Assembly (NCBI RefSeq): GCF_947623445.1
Contig: NC_135241.1
Coordinates: forward strand, 14,882,501 to 14,946,500
Direction of reading: 5' to 3'
Source: Clavelina lepadiformis
Taxonomy: Eukaryota; Chordata; Ascidiacea; Aplousobranchia; Clavelinidae
DNA: 64,000 nucleotides
Shown here: positions 24,845-44,400 of the stretch, piece by piece
Numbering within the stretch: position 1 is the stretch's first letter
Layout of the letters: the number at the start of each line of letters is the position of its first letter
Translations under genes and position numbers: made by a program
The notes under the pieces: generated by a model
Database searches by the model: none
What the model was told of the DNA's origin: nothing
What the model saw: only the letters and a program-made list of their open reading frames with translations

Positions 24845-25028
24845 GAAAAGGTAAAAATTCATCAGCCATTATTTGGTCAATACATTTTGTTAACAACATA
24901 ATGGTTATGTGGCAATGACACCATAACAGAATACCAACATTTTTAGTTGGTCACAAGCAGCATAGCGATAATGCCCAAAACTTGACATGTATGGCATGAA
25001 GCAATTCCAATATGCAGTTTTCATAAAC

Positions 25029-31447
<6,419 letters not shown>

Positions 31448-34400
31448 TTAAGAGGTCACTGTCTGAGCAAAAAGACTATTTCCAGTTGAGGAGATAGGGC
31501 TGATCATTAAACCATTATTAACAACAGTGCTTCCAGCTGCTTCTTCGAGATCCAACAAGCGCTTTTGATCAGCGCGCGAACTATTCTCAAACAAGGTGGC
31601 ACGATTTTGATCAGCTGCTTTCTTCACCCAGTGGCCATATACACGAAATGCTGAGGCATCAATAATCTTTCGCAAACATTTCACACCATATGGATCGCCA
31701 GCGGCAATGACAAAGCGGAGCGGTCGATGCTTTTGCATTTGAAGAAACATGCGAAGGGATGCAATAACAGTGTACACTGCAACCTATCAATTTATAAGAA
31801 TTTTTTTCAGCTAATAGAAACAGAAAATCTTTGTACACGTACCCTAAGAACGATTTAAAAAAATTTTGCACACGTTCAGGTAAAATGACTTACTCGAAAC
31901 TTCCTTCTTGCATGAAAGGGTTTTACAAAATATCGATATGTATCTTCAACTTGCTGAAAAAAGGGATGGGCTAAAGCCCCTTCTGCAGTCACCCTTAATT
32001 TTGGGTCCACTGTCAAAAATCTTGAAACCTGCATAAAGAAGACGATGTTGAATATCCATGTAAACAACCCTACTGCTTACAGGTTATGTTCACAATGAGT
32101 GCACCCAATCGAACAAGAAGAGTTTTTACACTATCATCCAACTTCGGCCAACTTACCAAATCTTTAGCTGAGTTGCTTATATCATCCCAATCAGGGCTTG
32201 GAAATGAATATTGACCTTCCATGATCCGTCTTAGCATAATCATTTGTCTTCTATGCCAGAAGGGAGGGGCACCAGCAAGTCTGCAAGCAAATTTAAAATG
32301 TATTAGGAGTAATTACAATAACCCTTTTTATGTCATATTCAAAACATTTTTAAATGAGTTTGTAATAATATTCAAAAAAAATGTAAACAAATCAACATGA
32401 ATGAATCCCAAGCTGAAACCAGTCGAAAATGTCACAATATTATGCCGATGTACAGAAACAGAAAGAAAATAATTCTATGTATCTTGATCAGGAAAACAAA
32501 CTTAAAACTTCATGTGATAACACACACAAGGTCAGTCCACCAGACCCAGTGTTTAGCATCACAAGAAAGCAACATCACTTACAATGTATACATAATTACA
32601 CCACAGGCCCACATATCTATCTCCTTGCTGTAACCAGGGTGATTCTCATCAACTGTACATTTTAACATTTCAGGAGACATGTAACCAGGTGTTCCATATA
32701 GTTCTGCATACCAAAATAAAAGCTTAAATTAAAAAAAATGCCATGTCACAGGTATGTTTGACTTTACCACGACAATGTGGTACTATTGTATCTTACCAGA
32801 ATAATAATGGCCTTCATCAAATTTTGTTGAAAAACCGAAATCAGAAAGATGTATTTGAAGATTTTCATCAAGAAGTATATTTTCTGGCTACGATTTTAAA
32901 ATACATATTGATTGCATAAATGGAGTTATGATTACTTTTATGGTTATAAAACAACATGCAACAACAATACTTATCTTTAAACACATTTGTATTTAGTTTC
33001 AAAAACATAAATATAATCTATCATTAATCAAATTTTTTTGTAACTGAAAATATATTATATGTGGAAAAGATAAATGTTTATAGCGGTACTAATTCCTTAA
33101 AGAGAAATCAGAAACTAGTACGCAGAAGCTACATGTCAAACGGGTTTACTTCAGCACATCATAAGCCTAATTATTACCTCACCTTTAAATCCCTATGAAT
33201 TATGTTTTGAGAGTGTAGATACAGAACAGCTTCTAGCAATGACCGCATCATTGACCTGCAACAGCAGAAAGGAACATATAGGAATAATATACAATATCCT
33301 ATTATAGGATATTATAATGTTGATGTACTTATCATGTACACTACACATGTGCTATCTCAATTGAAAGATATTATCAAACATACAGTTTCAAGTAGAAATT
33401 TCATGCAACCATAGTTTTCTAGTTCAAAATATCTAATCATAACAATCTTGTCTTTTCTTGTGAAACCAAGAATACAATAAATGCTCCAAGATAAAGCGAA
33501 TATTTAAAGAACATAAACATTTATATAAGTGTCATTGATTATAGGTAAGAACAAAGACATAAACAAAAGGGCGACCAATACCATATGTTGGCAGCTTTGC
33601 AGAGTCATAGGATTACTTACTCAGTAGTCAATTATAACTTACAGCGCATTAAGTATAGAAATTCTTATTTTTTTCTTTTTTATAGTATTCATTATTGAAA
33701 ACATGATCTATGGATAACAGTGAAAAGTACGAGAGAATAATGAAAAACCAAAAGGTCACTCAAAATCAAGCACCAGTATGATAACAACTTACCGAGTTTG
33801 CTTCTCGCCAAACTTTACAACTTCAGTAAGATAATCAAAGAGCTCACCTTTCTTGAGTCTATAATAGAAGCAGTATTTAGATTGGCAAATCTTTAGAACA
33901 ATCCCAAAGTAATGTAATGCTGATGGTTGGATCATGGAAGTCTTTCGATATGTACTGCAGTGTGGTAAATTATGGTAATACACTTCAAAATTGTTATGTA
34001 ACATGTTGTAAGATAATAATTTTTTTTTAAATTGGATATGACCTGGCCACAAGCCATTCCATGCCACAATTAGAGATGATTGGGACCGACCTACATAACG
34101 CTGTGATATTTTAACATACTTACTTCTTAAAATCATTAAAACTGCGCTAATAATAGAGTACAGTAGGTAATATAACTTAAATATTAACTGACAAAACTAC
34201 ACCAGAAAAATAACACCACATATAACAAACTTAGCAAATATAGAGTATAAGTGAAATAAATTATTTCATTTCCTGCCATGATGATGACAGCACTGTCAGC
34301 ACACTATAACTATAAAACTAACAAACCAAATTATTCATGATAAAAGAATGAGTTAACATGAGACCCCATACAGGTTTAATGGAAAGGTTTGATACAAACA

Positions 34401-35228
34401 TTTATATTTGTTAATAAATGACAATAATGTAATGTTGTTAATTAATAAATGTTAGTTAAGTTAAAGTACAAAATTTAAAACAGGTTTCTAAATCGAGAAA
34501 ATTACCATTTGCAGTCTAAAAGTAAACAATCATGTTAACCGAATCGCAACAAATTAGGATTCTAATTCGAATATTCGACATAGACACTTATTCTATATAC
34601 TGTGTGTATGTATGATACATATTCAAATATCCACAAAGATATTCTTTAAGGTACGATACTTACAGTTCAAATATCAAGAAGATGAATGTGCTTGTCTCAA
34701 AAACATCAACTAGTTCAACTGAAATGTCAAACAAATAAGAAAAATTTGTAAATGTTGAATATATAAATTTCCAAATGTTGGGTTGAGCGTGTATAACTTT
34801 GCAAAGTATATAGGCCAAGACTTGAGTGAGGAAAATATTTGCCATCAAAATACCAGCATCTTTGTTGTCAATAACTTACTTATATGAGCATGGCCAGAAA
34901 CTTCCCTTAGTATATTAATTTCATTGTGTGTAACATTTCGCAATTCTTCACTTATTCTGTTGTTGTCATCAGTTAAATCAATAATTTTCACAGCATACTC
35001 CCTCTGCGTTTTCTTATGTATGCATCTTCGTACACAACTGCTAACACCCCTAAAAATATCAGCAACATAGCTTATCGTATACAGATAAAACAGCCAACTA
35101 GTATCATGGAATCTGGAATATTTTAAACAACAGGACTTATTGCTTACCTTCCAAGAATTTCTTTAGGTTCATATTTGCTGTAAAATTCACGTGCTGTGTT
35201 GACGTCAGGAAGTTCAGTTTGTGCCATT
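31448..35228 (-). CDS. PHKG: Phosphorylase b kinase gamma catalytic subunit (10 exons; start codon out of frame)
   Basis: Exons: 35228-35148, 35049-34880, 34718-34664, 33858-33793, 33255-33183, 32887-32797, 32703-32583, 32280-32157, 32028-31894, 31783-31448; about 416 residues (human 387-406). It phosphorylates and activates glycogen phosphorylase under control of the alpha, beta and calmodulin (delta) subunits. Visible: [20 protein letters not shown]; the Gly loop [15 protein letters not shown] lysine; [16 protein letters not shown] and [20 protein letters not shown]; an [12 protein letters not shown] activation segment keeping Glu where many kinases need a phosphorylated residue; [15 protein letters not shown]; and the calmodulin-binding C-terminus [20 protein letters not shown] with [11 protein letters not shown]. 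Oddity: the only nearby ATG (35226-35228) is one base out of frame with the ELPD frame, which runs upstream to TAA without an ATG or splice acceptor. Vertebrates have two paralogs; which one this corresponds to is not decided. Confidence 0.93.
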
Positions 35229-36189
35229 TTTTTTAGCCGAATGTATGATTATCGAAACTGTTCACTTTGCAGCCTAGTACCCTAGTATATCAAGGTTGGC
35301 CAGACTGCAGGTTAAGCCATGAAAGCACCACTTCTAAACTATATCATAATAGTAAATTACAATCAATAAAAAAACTGAAGCTTTGGAGTGACACTCCTGC
35401 AGTAGTTCATAAAACGCACAAACTTTTTGTTGCAAAATATTAGGATTAGGCTTATAATATAATAGGTTATTAATGATAGTTTTGCAAATTGAATTACTAG
35501 TTTTTTTACTCTCGCACTCCAATGTGAATGCCTGAATGGGGTTATGGAAAGAAGTTAGTCTATGACATATGATAGCAAATAGTTTATTCTGAATCAATGA
35601 TAACGTGAAAGAGAAAAAGTAAGAGACCCTAATATTTTACTAATGATTATTCTTCACCAAGCTCAATTTCATTGTTCGAAAGAGGCATCAATGTTAGGAG
35701 AAAACCACACTGCAGAATATGTGAGTTTTTGCTGAGATCTCAGGAGAGCAGGAGCAAAATTCCAGTGTGCTAAATCAGTAAATTTGAGATAAAACATTGG
35801 CGCAAAAACCAACTTACTTAATTTTTATAATCTTTTCAATTTTTTAAGCGCTTTGTGGTAATGATCAACTTGCATTCACTAATTGTACAAGATCGCCTAA
35901 GTTATAGCACATTTTTGCACAAATAACATTGTGAATGCACAAAACGGATAAAAGCAGTTGGTTAAAAAATCTTAAAATCTTCCTTCAAGACTAATGTTAT
36001 TTGTTACAAACTTTCAACGATCCTTAGACATTTTATTAGCACTAATAATTTGCTTCATGTCGCTTTTATTTTTATAACTTAAACGATATGAGTTTTGAAA
36101 GTAAATAATTATTAAATTAATGACAGTGGGCATCTTGGCATGACACAAATCTTGGGTGATGGCGTGCTCTGTAGCCTTATTTCTTCGTT

Positions 36190-36325
36190 TTTTTATTATT
36201 ATAAATTGGCATTCAACCAAACAGCTTTTCTGTTTATTTATTATAAATCGGCATGAAGATAAAAAAAACTTTGGCGTGCACTTTGACAAATCTTATGTGT
36301 GGGGCTGATATACTTTCCACTATGG
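36190..36325 (-). repeat. Dispersed SINE-like repeat, reverse partial copy
   Basis: In reverse complement this matches the first part of 13985-14369, sharing catagtggaaagt, a cacacaa/agattt stretch, and tttataataaataaacag, in the same order and spacing. Confidence 0.55.
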
Positions 36326-37048
36326 CCTGTATGGAAAATTTGTATGATACGCCGAAGATCTCTGGTAGTCCGGCGAGGTGAAGAAGCAAATATCAATTAC
36401 TACACTGGCGTAAATATTAGATTTGCCGTTCTGGCATGGTGTCACAACAAACATACATACAAACCGGACTGCAAAGTACGGCAGTTTTCGGGTTGCAGAA
36501 GCAAAATTCTGGTGTGCAAGGAAAAAGTTGGTATGAGCTGCAACTCGTGGCCCAAGCCTGTCCAGTGTTTATGGTAACTGGCAGGCAAGGTACGGCCTTT
36601 CAGCGTGGCATAAAACATAGTCCTTCATTTTGTGAATCGGCGTGAATCTTACTGTGCTTTAGCCTAACGTGCAAGCTTTCCATACAGAGTTCTATACCGG
36701 TAGCCTATACTGTTTTGCATTTTCAGTTACAAAACGGATTTTATCACAAATATCAATCGAAGTTACTAGGCCTATTTCAACGGCTTCCGTTTACCTAAGT
36801 TGATGAATTATAATACGGTGACGAGCAGATATTAGACTTATTTTAGACGGGGGGAAGAAAGCAATACGGTAGCGTAGTGCTTATTGACTAGACTGCAGAA
36901 TATGGCAAGAATATACCCGAGATTCTTTTTCTAAAACGGCACTGCACAGTGCACACTACGACCTGAGTCAAGCCAGCAAACACCTTCTGGCAGACACTGT
37001 CTACTGGAGTACTGGATTGAGAAAATCAAGCGAGCATACTTTTTTTAA

Positions 37049-37321
37049 AAGTTAATTTTAACTTCTGGTGGGGAGCGATGTCCAAAATTGTAGTCAAACG
37101 TCGTAAAGAGACCGAAAATTAACCCCAAAATCCTATGGGCGCTAATTATGATCGCGTCTGCCGGCACTACAGATAATTAGTGGTTTCTACTGCGGCAGAC
37201 CACTTTCAAATCATCAAACATGAATTCAAGTTTAATGTGATAAAGTTTAATTTTAACTTTCGGTGGGGAACGATGTTCAAAATCCCGGTCAAACGTCGAA
37301 AAAAAGATCGAAAATTAACCC
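37049..37321 (+). repeat. Pair of ~76-bp direct repeats
   Basis: Copy 1 is 37049-37125 and copy 2 is 37244-37321. Both run from gttaattttaactt through ggtggggaacgatgttcaaa (copy 2 spelling) to gtcaaacgtcg and gaaaattaaccc. Each copy is bounded by short inverted ends (ttaatttt, aaaattaa). Roughly 120 unrelated bases separate them. Confidence 0.75.
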
Positions 37322-38469
37322 AAATAATTGAAAACGTTTTGTAAGTTCCATCTTAAATGTCTACGCCGAAGCGAGGATAGCAAATGGCACTATGCTAAGT
37401 CGCTTTAACTGTTGCTTGAAACGTGATTGAGTTCTTTTGCAGTTGTATAGTGGCGGTCCACACCAATTGTCCATTTTTTTATTCATTTCGTGTTCCTGGG
37501 TATGACGTTAAACTCTATCTGGTGGGATGACTTTAGTTCAAGAGTTCTGAAGTCTTGGGGATCTTGGAATTACTCCTAAGTTCCCATTGCTCCCAGGTTT
37601 GGTCTGGCCCCGAGTGGTAGTACATGCCAGGGTTCTAGCTATATATGGATCAAATAGCATGGAGCCAGCGACGGCACTACCTTATAGCCTTTAAGGGTTT
37701 AAGCCAATGATCGAATCTGCACACTATAAGATTGTAGGCAGAGCGTATTGCTTTGGCGTCTGGAGCTATAGTATAGACAGGATACTAGTGATTAAGTCAG
37801 TTATTTATAGCAACGCTTTATTTTAAACGTAAACCTATTTCACAAACACGGTGCTGAATTCAAAGTTGTCTATAAAAGTGTGTGTTTCATGGCATACGGA
37901 ACGAAAAACTTAAAAATTATGCGATAGCAGTTTCTGGAGATAAAAATTGATTAGTTCTACACAAAATGGTCAACATAGATTGTAAACACAGACATCAATA
38001 TGCAAAGGCCCAGACGGGATCATATGAAACATGAGCGGCAGATAATTTGCCGATGTTGTATTTCTGACTTAAAACTACAAGCCTACACAATGGTTGTATT
38101 GTTTCGAAATACGCCTACTTGCGCGGATGAAACAATTTTTGTCCAAATAGTGCAGATACGACTGCGGATGGCCATGTTTGGTGGTTCTGCTAATCTGCCA
38201 TAACTGTAGTAGGCCTACAGTATCACGATTTTATTGAAAATGAAGTTAATTTAATTTTTAAGCTTTTGAAGTTTTGACACTGTTCATTTTCCTTAGCTGA
38301 TTGATATTTAATCAACGCATCAGTGGTCCTCAACCACAAAAACGTGAGAAATGTGTGTCCCGCTTTGCCCCGCCTTCCCCTACTACTACACTATAGCTCA
38401 CAAGTGAGGCATCTGTTTGTGAACTCCGGAGAACGCCCAATGGCCCCCGGTTGATGTTAAGGCAAACGA

Positions 38470-38704
38470 CGCTTGCTTATGTTCAGTGAACCTGGTAAAC
38501 AGTTCTAAATTCGGGTAACACTACTAACACGATATAAACAAAAATGTGTGACAATGGGGACTTGCACAAAGGCTAGCACGTCGGTCGTCGGTAAACGGAG
38601 CTCGAGAGTTGAGGAATCATCATCATTTAAGCTGTGCATAAAAGACTCTCTTCAGTCTGAGGATAAAGATTATTACAATTAACTTATCATACCATACCAA
38701 TTGT
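38470..38704 (+). repeat. Dispersed SINE-like repeat, copy 2
   Basis: Matches about 14155-14369 in CFAP161 intron 1: gaacctggtaaacagttcta, gacttgcacaaaggctagc, ctcgag followed by gaggaatcatc, and gaggataaagatta in the same order, with moderate divergence and small gaps. Confidence 0.65.
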
Positions 38705-40489
38705 TATGGTAAACTCACCAATTCTTCGCCTCCACATATCGTTCAGCTTGCGACACACATTCAACTTCACAAAAGCGATGAAGAACGTTCGGATGCTATT
38801 TTTATGACTCGATTGAACCTAAACAGTTGTGCATATTAAAACGCAAAAAACGAAAAATATCTTGTTAAAATATCATAATGCTTTTATATAGTGTTATAGT
38901 ATTGTTAAAACGTATTAATGTCAGTTGATTCGGTGTATATGCTTATTGCTTATACTGCAAAGTTGAATAAGTGAATACTGTTAGGGAGAGTGGGGATAGT
39001 TGACCCATTTGACAATATTTTTCTTGTCGCGGCCACAATTATTGACCACTTTCCATCAAAATTGGTCAGATGATGACTAATTCTCTTAGGTAACCGTGAA
39101 AAGCAACGTTTTTGCAATATTGTATCATACATAAAAATTATGGTATATTTAGTAAAAAGTATTATTTCTGCAAAGAACAAGGTTCGTTGAATCACCTGAT
39201 TCATCCACGACCAACCAATGGAATAAAAAAACAAATAAACAACAGCAACAGAAATGACTCCGCATGTCGTGACAAGTTTTGGCTTTTAAAATTTTCTACC
39301 AATGATTTAAAAAAAAGAAAAACTTTCGTTAAAGTCTCTTTACACTGTGTTTTTTATCGTTTACCGCTTTTTTAATATTGCTAGAAATATCTCAATCATG
39401 GGTAGAAAAGCGCACATAATTTTGTGTCCACGTTCACTGGGTTGGAGTTGGTTGCAAAGAGAAGACCAATTCAAATGTTTGTAGGTATGTTGCGGTTGAG
39501 TTGTTCCAACGGATAGTTCGATAAATTAATTAGGTGGCCAAATGAGCAAGTGTTGAAGGTTTGGATAGTTGTGGATACCGTGTCTATTTTGAAGAGAACC
39601 TGATGAAGTGATAAGTTATATAAAATCTTGCTTTGTTTTTCGAAACTAAGTCAAGATAAGTGGAAATGGCGAATTATGACGTTATTTGGCTTGATTAGCG
39701 GAATATTTATTGAGATGGTTCAGATACAGTACATTGGGATGGATGCCTTTTGTTTCGTGTTGCTGTTTGTTCGTCGTAAGCTAGTCTGTCAGTCATCAAT
39801 TCTGATGATGAACAGCATTCCGTGGTGCACTATAAAATGTCGGTAATGATAATGACCGTTATGGACGATTCAGATATTAAATGGCTTGACTCAAGCTTAG
39901 TTTGCCAAGTGATTCGACTTCGTTCAAATCACTTCTTTCAAAAGGATCGACTACTTGGCTCAATTGAATCTTAGAAGGTAACTTGACCCGCGAATTCAGT
40001 TTGTCTTGGTTACTTATTCATTTCATCTGCTGAAGCAAGCTATCAGTTCAATCTGTTTACAAACTGCCTTTTTATAGCGTGTAGACTGTAGGCACTTGGC
40101 TTAATTTACAACTTCTATGACAGTCGAAATAAATTCTTAACGCACTTTAAACGCGTTTCTAAAAGGTGGTAATTCTTCAACAAATACGAAAATGCAAAAT
40201 CGATGCAAGCACGTCACTAGCAATATAACACCACATGGACGGGATGTTATAAGTTATAGGAGATTGAATTTTATAGTAGCAAGTGTGTGTCAGAGTCTTC
40301 ATCTTCAAACTGAGTAAAGTTTTAGCACGACTTAAATTCGGCGGTGGTTTCTATAACCACTCTATAAGCCCCACAGTTACCAAACTTTTGTTCAAGTTCC
40401 GATAGACACACACTTTGTCACATCACTTTGTCCATCTTTGGAAATGGTTACCCAAACCACTGCATAGAGCAAGCATCGTTTATATCTTT

Positions 40490-40570
40490 CTCAGGGGCCT
40501 TACAAGTTACAACGGTAGCGTCGCTATGTATCGAACCCGCGAGCTCGGCCCTCTTAAAAGCTCCGCCTTC
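40490..40570 (-). repeat. tRNA-derived SINE head (reverse)
   Basis: In reverse, 40567 downward reads ggcggagcttttaagagggc (A-box-like) followed by a B-box-like gggttcgatac (40528-40538), then cgctaccgttgtaacttgta and aggcccctga. Promoter-like boxes followed by a gttgtaa/aaggc tail fit a tRNA-derived SINE. The head does not fold into a proper cloverleaf by eye, so it is not called a tRNA gene. Confidence 0.4.
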
Positions 40571-41466
40571 AAATTGCCATTATAACCGCAGTGTGATGGT
40601 TAACAGATCTTCTTTGCAGTTTAGGGTGTTTAAATGCTTAAGGGCAATTTATACTATCTTTGGTAGCTGTGTTCAGTTGTGTCGTACGTTGAGTTAGATT
40701 TTGTCGAAAGGGAAATGGATGTGCATAAAGCGGTAATTTAAATGAGTCTATCAGTTCCTGTGCATAGAATTCAATACAAACAATCCGAAATTAGCTGTTC
40801 TGATACTCTATGCTAAGATGTATTATACAGAGCATCCTACAACTGGTTTACACGTATAATATACCGCACAATGACATTTTGTGCAAGACTGCAGACCTTC
40901 TGTATATGGTTGCAATAACTGCCTAAAATTTGCAAGAAAGTTTAAGTATGCTGTTTCTTGAATAACTAGGTAAACTAGGTAATCTTTACAGCTTGGTACA
41001 TGTCTCGTAGAAGTTAGTTTTTTCGAAAAAAGGTTTCAAGCAATTCATAGAAATACTTGGTATAAAATTAAAATAATTGCAAGTAAAATAACATGAGCAT
41101 ATTTTGTTAACGGGGCACTTAGACAAGCTTTAGCTGGTAACAAAGCGTTTAGTCTAGCAGGCCGGATAAGCTCTGAAACATACAGTACAGATGCGTAGCC
41201 TATATTTCTTGCCATCCCAAACTCATAGTATAGCAGGTTTCTTTTGAGGTTCTGGTTTGTGGTGCTACTTAAATAACTTGAAAATTGGTTACCTTGAAGA
41301 GTGAATTACCGAATATTTATTGATGGCTTCTTAATTGCAATATTTTTAAATGTTGTAGGCCTTATAGAGTCTATAGATGCGCACTTGTATGTAATAACTG
41401 AAGCGTCCAGCACAGGTCTGCAGTATTATATTAATGGACAAACAATTTCAACATCGGTGAAAAAGG

Positions 41467-44400
41467 ATGGACAAAGATTTGAAGCCTGATCGAGCTGCTG
41501 AAGAAGACGATTACTCTTTATTTTACTGTAAACCGAAATTTCTGCAATGCTGCAACAATGCTAAAGGTTTTTTGGTCATTTATTCCATTTTCGCAATTGT
41601 TGCAGGTAATAGACTACGATTTTGTTTTTGGTTACGGTACTTGTAAACTAGATTTTCCACAAAAGAATCTTACCAAATACTGTTTGAATCTTGTTTGTTT
41701 TAAAGTTTTTGGTCGATTGCTATAAATATATAAGTTATATATATTTTTTTTTCAGTGGTGATTAGTGGTCATATAGTGGTCCATAAGCTTGTTACCTAAG
41801 CCCTTTCACTGAGAAAATTAAGGTTATGTATGCCTAAGATATGCGAAAAAGTTTTGTAAAATTTGCTTGTTACGTGATGCAGGGTCGATGGTTGGAGGAA
41901 TCACAAACACCAACATTGCAGCCCTTGAAAGACGGTTTGGCTTGGACAGCTCTCAGTCTGCGATAATAGTGGTATCTTACGATATAGCGTTTTGTATCTT
42001 GACTGTTTTTGTGACGTATTTCGGTGCCCGATCTCATGTCCCTCGCCTCATTGCAGCAGGGGCTATACTTTTCGGTGCAGGAGCATTAGTATATGCAATT
42101 CCCCATTTTACAACGGATTTGTACAATTTTGTTTCAGTTTCATTGGTCGGTGAGTTTTTGTTTGCCGAAATACTCGGTTACATGAAATTATACGTCTATG
42201 ATTTGGAATTTTGGATGATTGATTTGGTCTTACATCACTAAGGTCTTTTTTAATTTTTTGTGAAATAGTTTTACCGACATTGTTACTGCAAACATTCCAA
42301 AATACAGCTCAGTCATGTTTTGAGCTTAGTTTGAGTTTTCAGCAACTTATTTGCAACTTTTTAGCATTATTGAATACATCCAATACATACATCACAAGGT
42401 TATATTATATGGTCGCTTCTTTTCTCGCTGGTGAAAATATGACAGACAATTACAATGCCGCCATTTATATCAGATATTTTATGGTAGTAGCAGATGGAAT
42501 CATTTTATTACAGATACATGCAACATAACGGAAATTGAATGCTCCTTGCACGAAGGTGACGACAGCTACAATATGTACATTCTTCTGTTCGGTCAAGTAC
42601 TGATGGGTTGCGGTACAACACCACTTTACACCTTGGGAATTGCCTTTATTGAAAACAGCGTCCCGAAGAACGTGGCACCGATTTACATTGGTACAGTGTT
42701 TATGGACAGATCATATTTTGTTGTTTCCTTTGATTTGTTGCTTATTCCCGTCAAATATACGTTCTCATTTATCTTTTACAGGCATTGCAAATGCTTGTAG
42801 TTTATTTGGCCCTGTAATTGGATTTACGAGTGGAGGAGCGTTTCTATCAAATTATTACGTTGACTTCGATACGGTAAACAACATCAGGTTGGATGCTAAC
42901 TTTTTTTTATACGAGATATTGTTTATACCAGTGCAAGTGTACGACATTGGTATTTAAATCTGTATAGTTTCCTAAAGAATTAATTTTTTGCGATTATGCC
43001 CCAGGCATTGCTTTTCTGCCAAGGCAGTTGTACAAACTTTGTTAATGTTTTAATTTAGCCCAAACCCTGACGATCCTCGATGGGTTGGAGCCTGGTGGAT
43101 TGGACCATTGATAATGATGGTGTTATGCTGGTGCACGGTGATACCATTTGCTGGATTTCCGAAACAATTACCAGGTAATTTTTGTCAAGAAAGGCATCAA
43201 ACGTTGAAGATATATTTACTTCGACAAACGTTCTTATGCCGAGTCTTTTGTAAGACGAAAAAGCGATACTGAAATTTACACTTTCAGCCTGTCTATGTGA
43301 GTAATGTTTTGTATACATGATAGGTACCATATGCTATAGCTGTCAGTGTTTGCGTGTTTTCCTGCTGAAATATAAATCGGAAGTAGAGCGCCTGAGCATT
43401 TGTGCGTCTTTTGTTCGCAGTTACGTCATACACTTAAGGCATTAGTACAACTCTCCGTCGTAAAAAAAAACTAAAAACAGACTTTCTAACTCTGTTTATG
43501 ACTTCAACCGTACTCATTTATATTGTCTTTGTCGATTGAGAAAAGGTAAAAAATATTTTTCTTGTCTTATATGACATAACCAGCATTTTTACATTTGCAT
43601 TGTATTCGCTAATTGTTTTATAACTAGGCCATAGGCCATAGCCCATTGGGCCGATGTTTTTCTCCCGTAACTCTTAGGTTAGTCTCAGCTGGTTCTGAAA
43701 ATATTCGCTGATTGGACTAAACCTGTGTGCAAAGGAAGCTGCCTGTAAGAACTACTGTTTTACCGTCTGTACGCCTACTTCAAAGACAGATGATCGATTG
43801 ATTGATTCGGTTCAAAATTTTCCGACAAATATTTCGTCTCGTTTAAATAAACGAAGCGATAATTACATATTCTTAAAATGTAATAAAAGTATAGGTTACA
43901 TACAAACTTTCCGTATAGGTCGTTGCCATTTAGGCCTACTTTTAGATTGTATTAGAAACGTGGCAATTTATCATTGTCCAGGTATGAACAAATTTAGTCT
44001 ACACGTTCCTATATATAACTTAGTCAGATCACAACTGGTTTTATATTTTTCGAGAATTTGTCCGAACGCATTAAAAACTATAGTTCGTATGACCAGAAAA
44101 ACCACACCTGTAATTAGATTTAGAGTTTAGACAGGTCACAACGCGTTTAAAAAACTGATGGGACGCTTTGAGAGATTTAGCTTAATGTAACAGGGCTTTG
44201 GCTTAGCTTAATGCATACACAAATTTAATGGACACCTGTTTTTCAGGTACTGCTAAATATAGAGCGGAACGACAATCCGAAATTCATCAAACAGTTGACT
44301 TAGAACAAATAGAAAAACGAGGTAGCCAAAACACAATTAGAAATTTTCCATTTGCAATCAAGAGCCTGCTAAAAAATTTGACGTATGTTTTGATCATTCT

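Larger units (their letters stand above)
35229..41466. other. Gene-poor intergenic stretch with dispersed repeats
   Basis: Between the divergent PHKG and SLCO genes. No exon was recognised. Besides the repeats listed separately, segments at about 35705-35772 and 36470-36525 resemble each other (actgcaaagtacggcag, gcaaaattctggtgtgc), and 38322-38340 (cagtggtcctcaaccacaa) looks like a lone hAT end. The promoters of both flanking genes must lie at its edges; no clear core element was seen. Confidence 0.4.

Noticed and set aside
35226..35236. A missing upstream 5' exon explaining the PHKG frame problem
   Set aside because: The kinase frame meets TAA just upstream and there is no AG acceptor between that stop and the conserved ELPD codons.
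40528..40567. tRNA gene (reverse strand) with a B-box-like sequence
   Set aside because: No convincing acceptor, D or anticodon stems by eye, and it continues into a SINE-like tail; treated as tRNA-derived.
42400..42490. Open stretch MVASFLAGENMTDNYNAAIYI as an extra SLCO exon
   Set aside because: No family match; joining 42149 directly to 42514 keeps phase and reads DTCNITEIECSLH, typical of the OATP loop.
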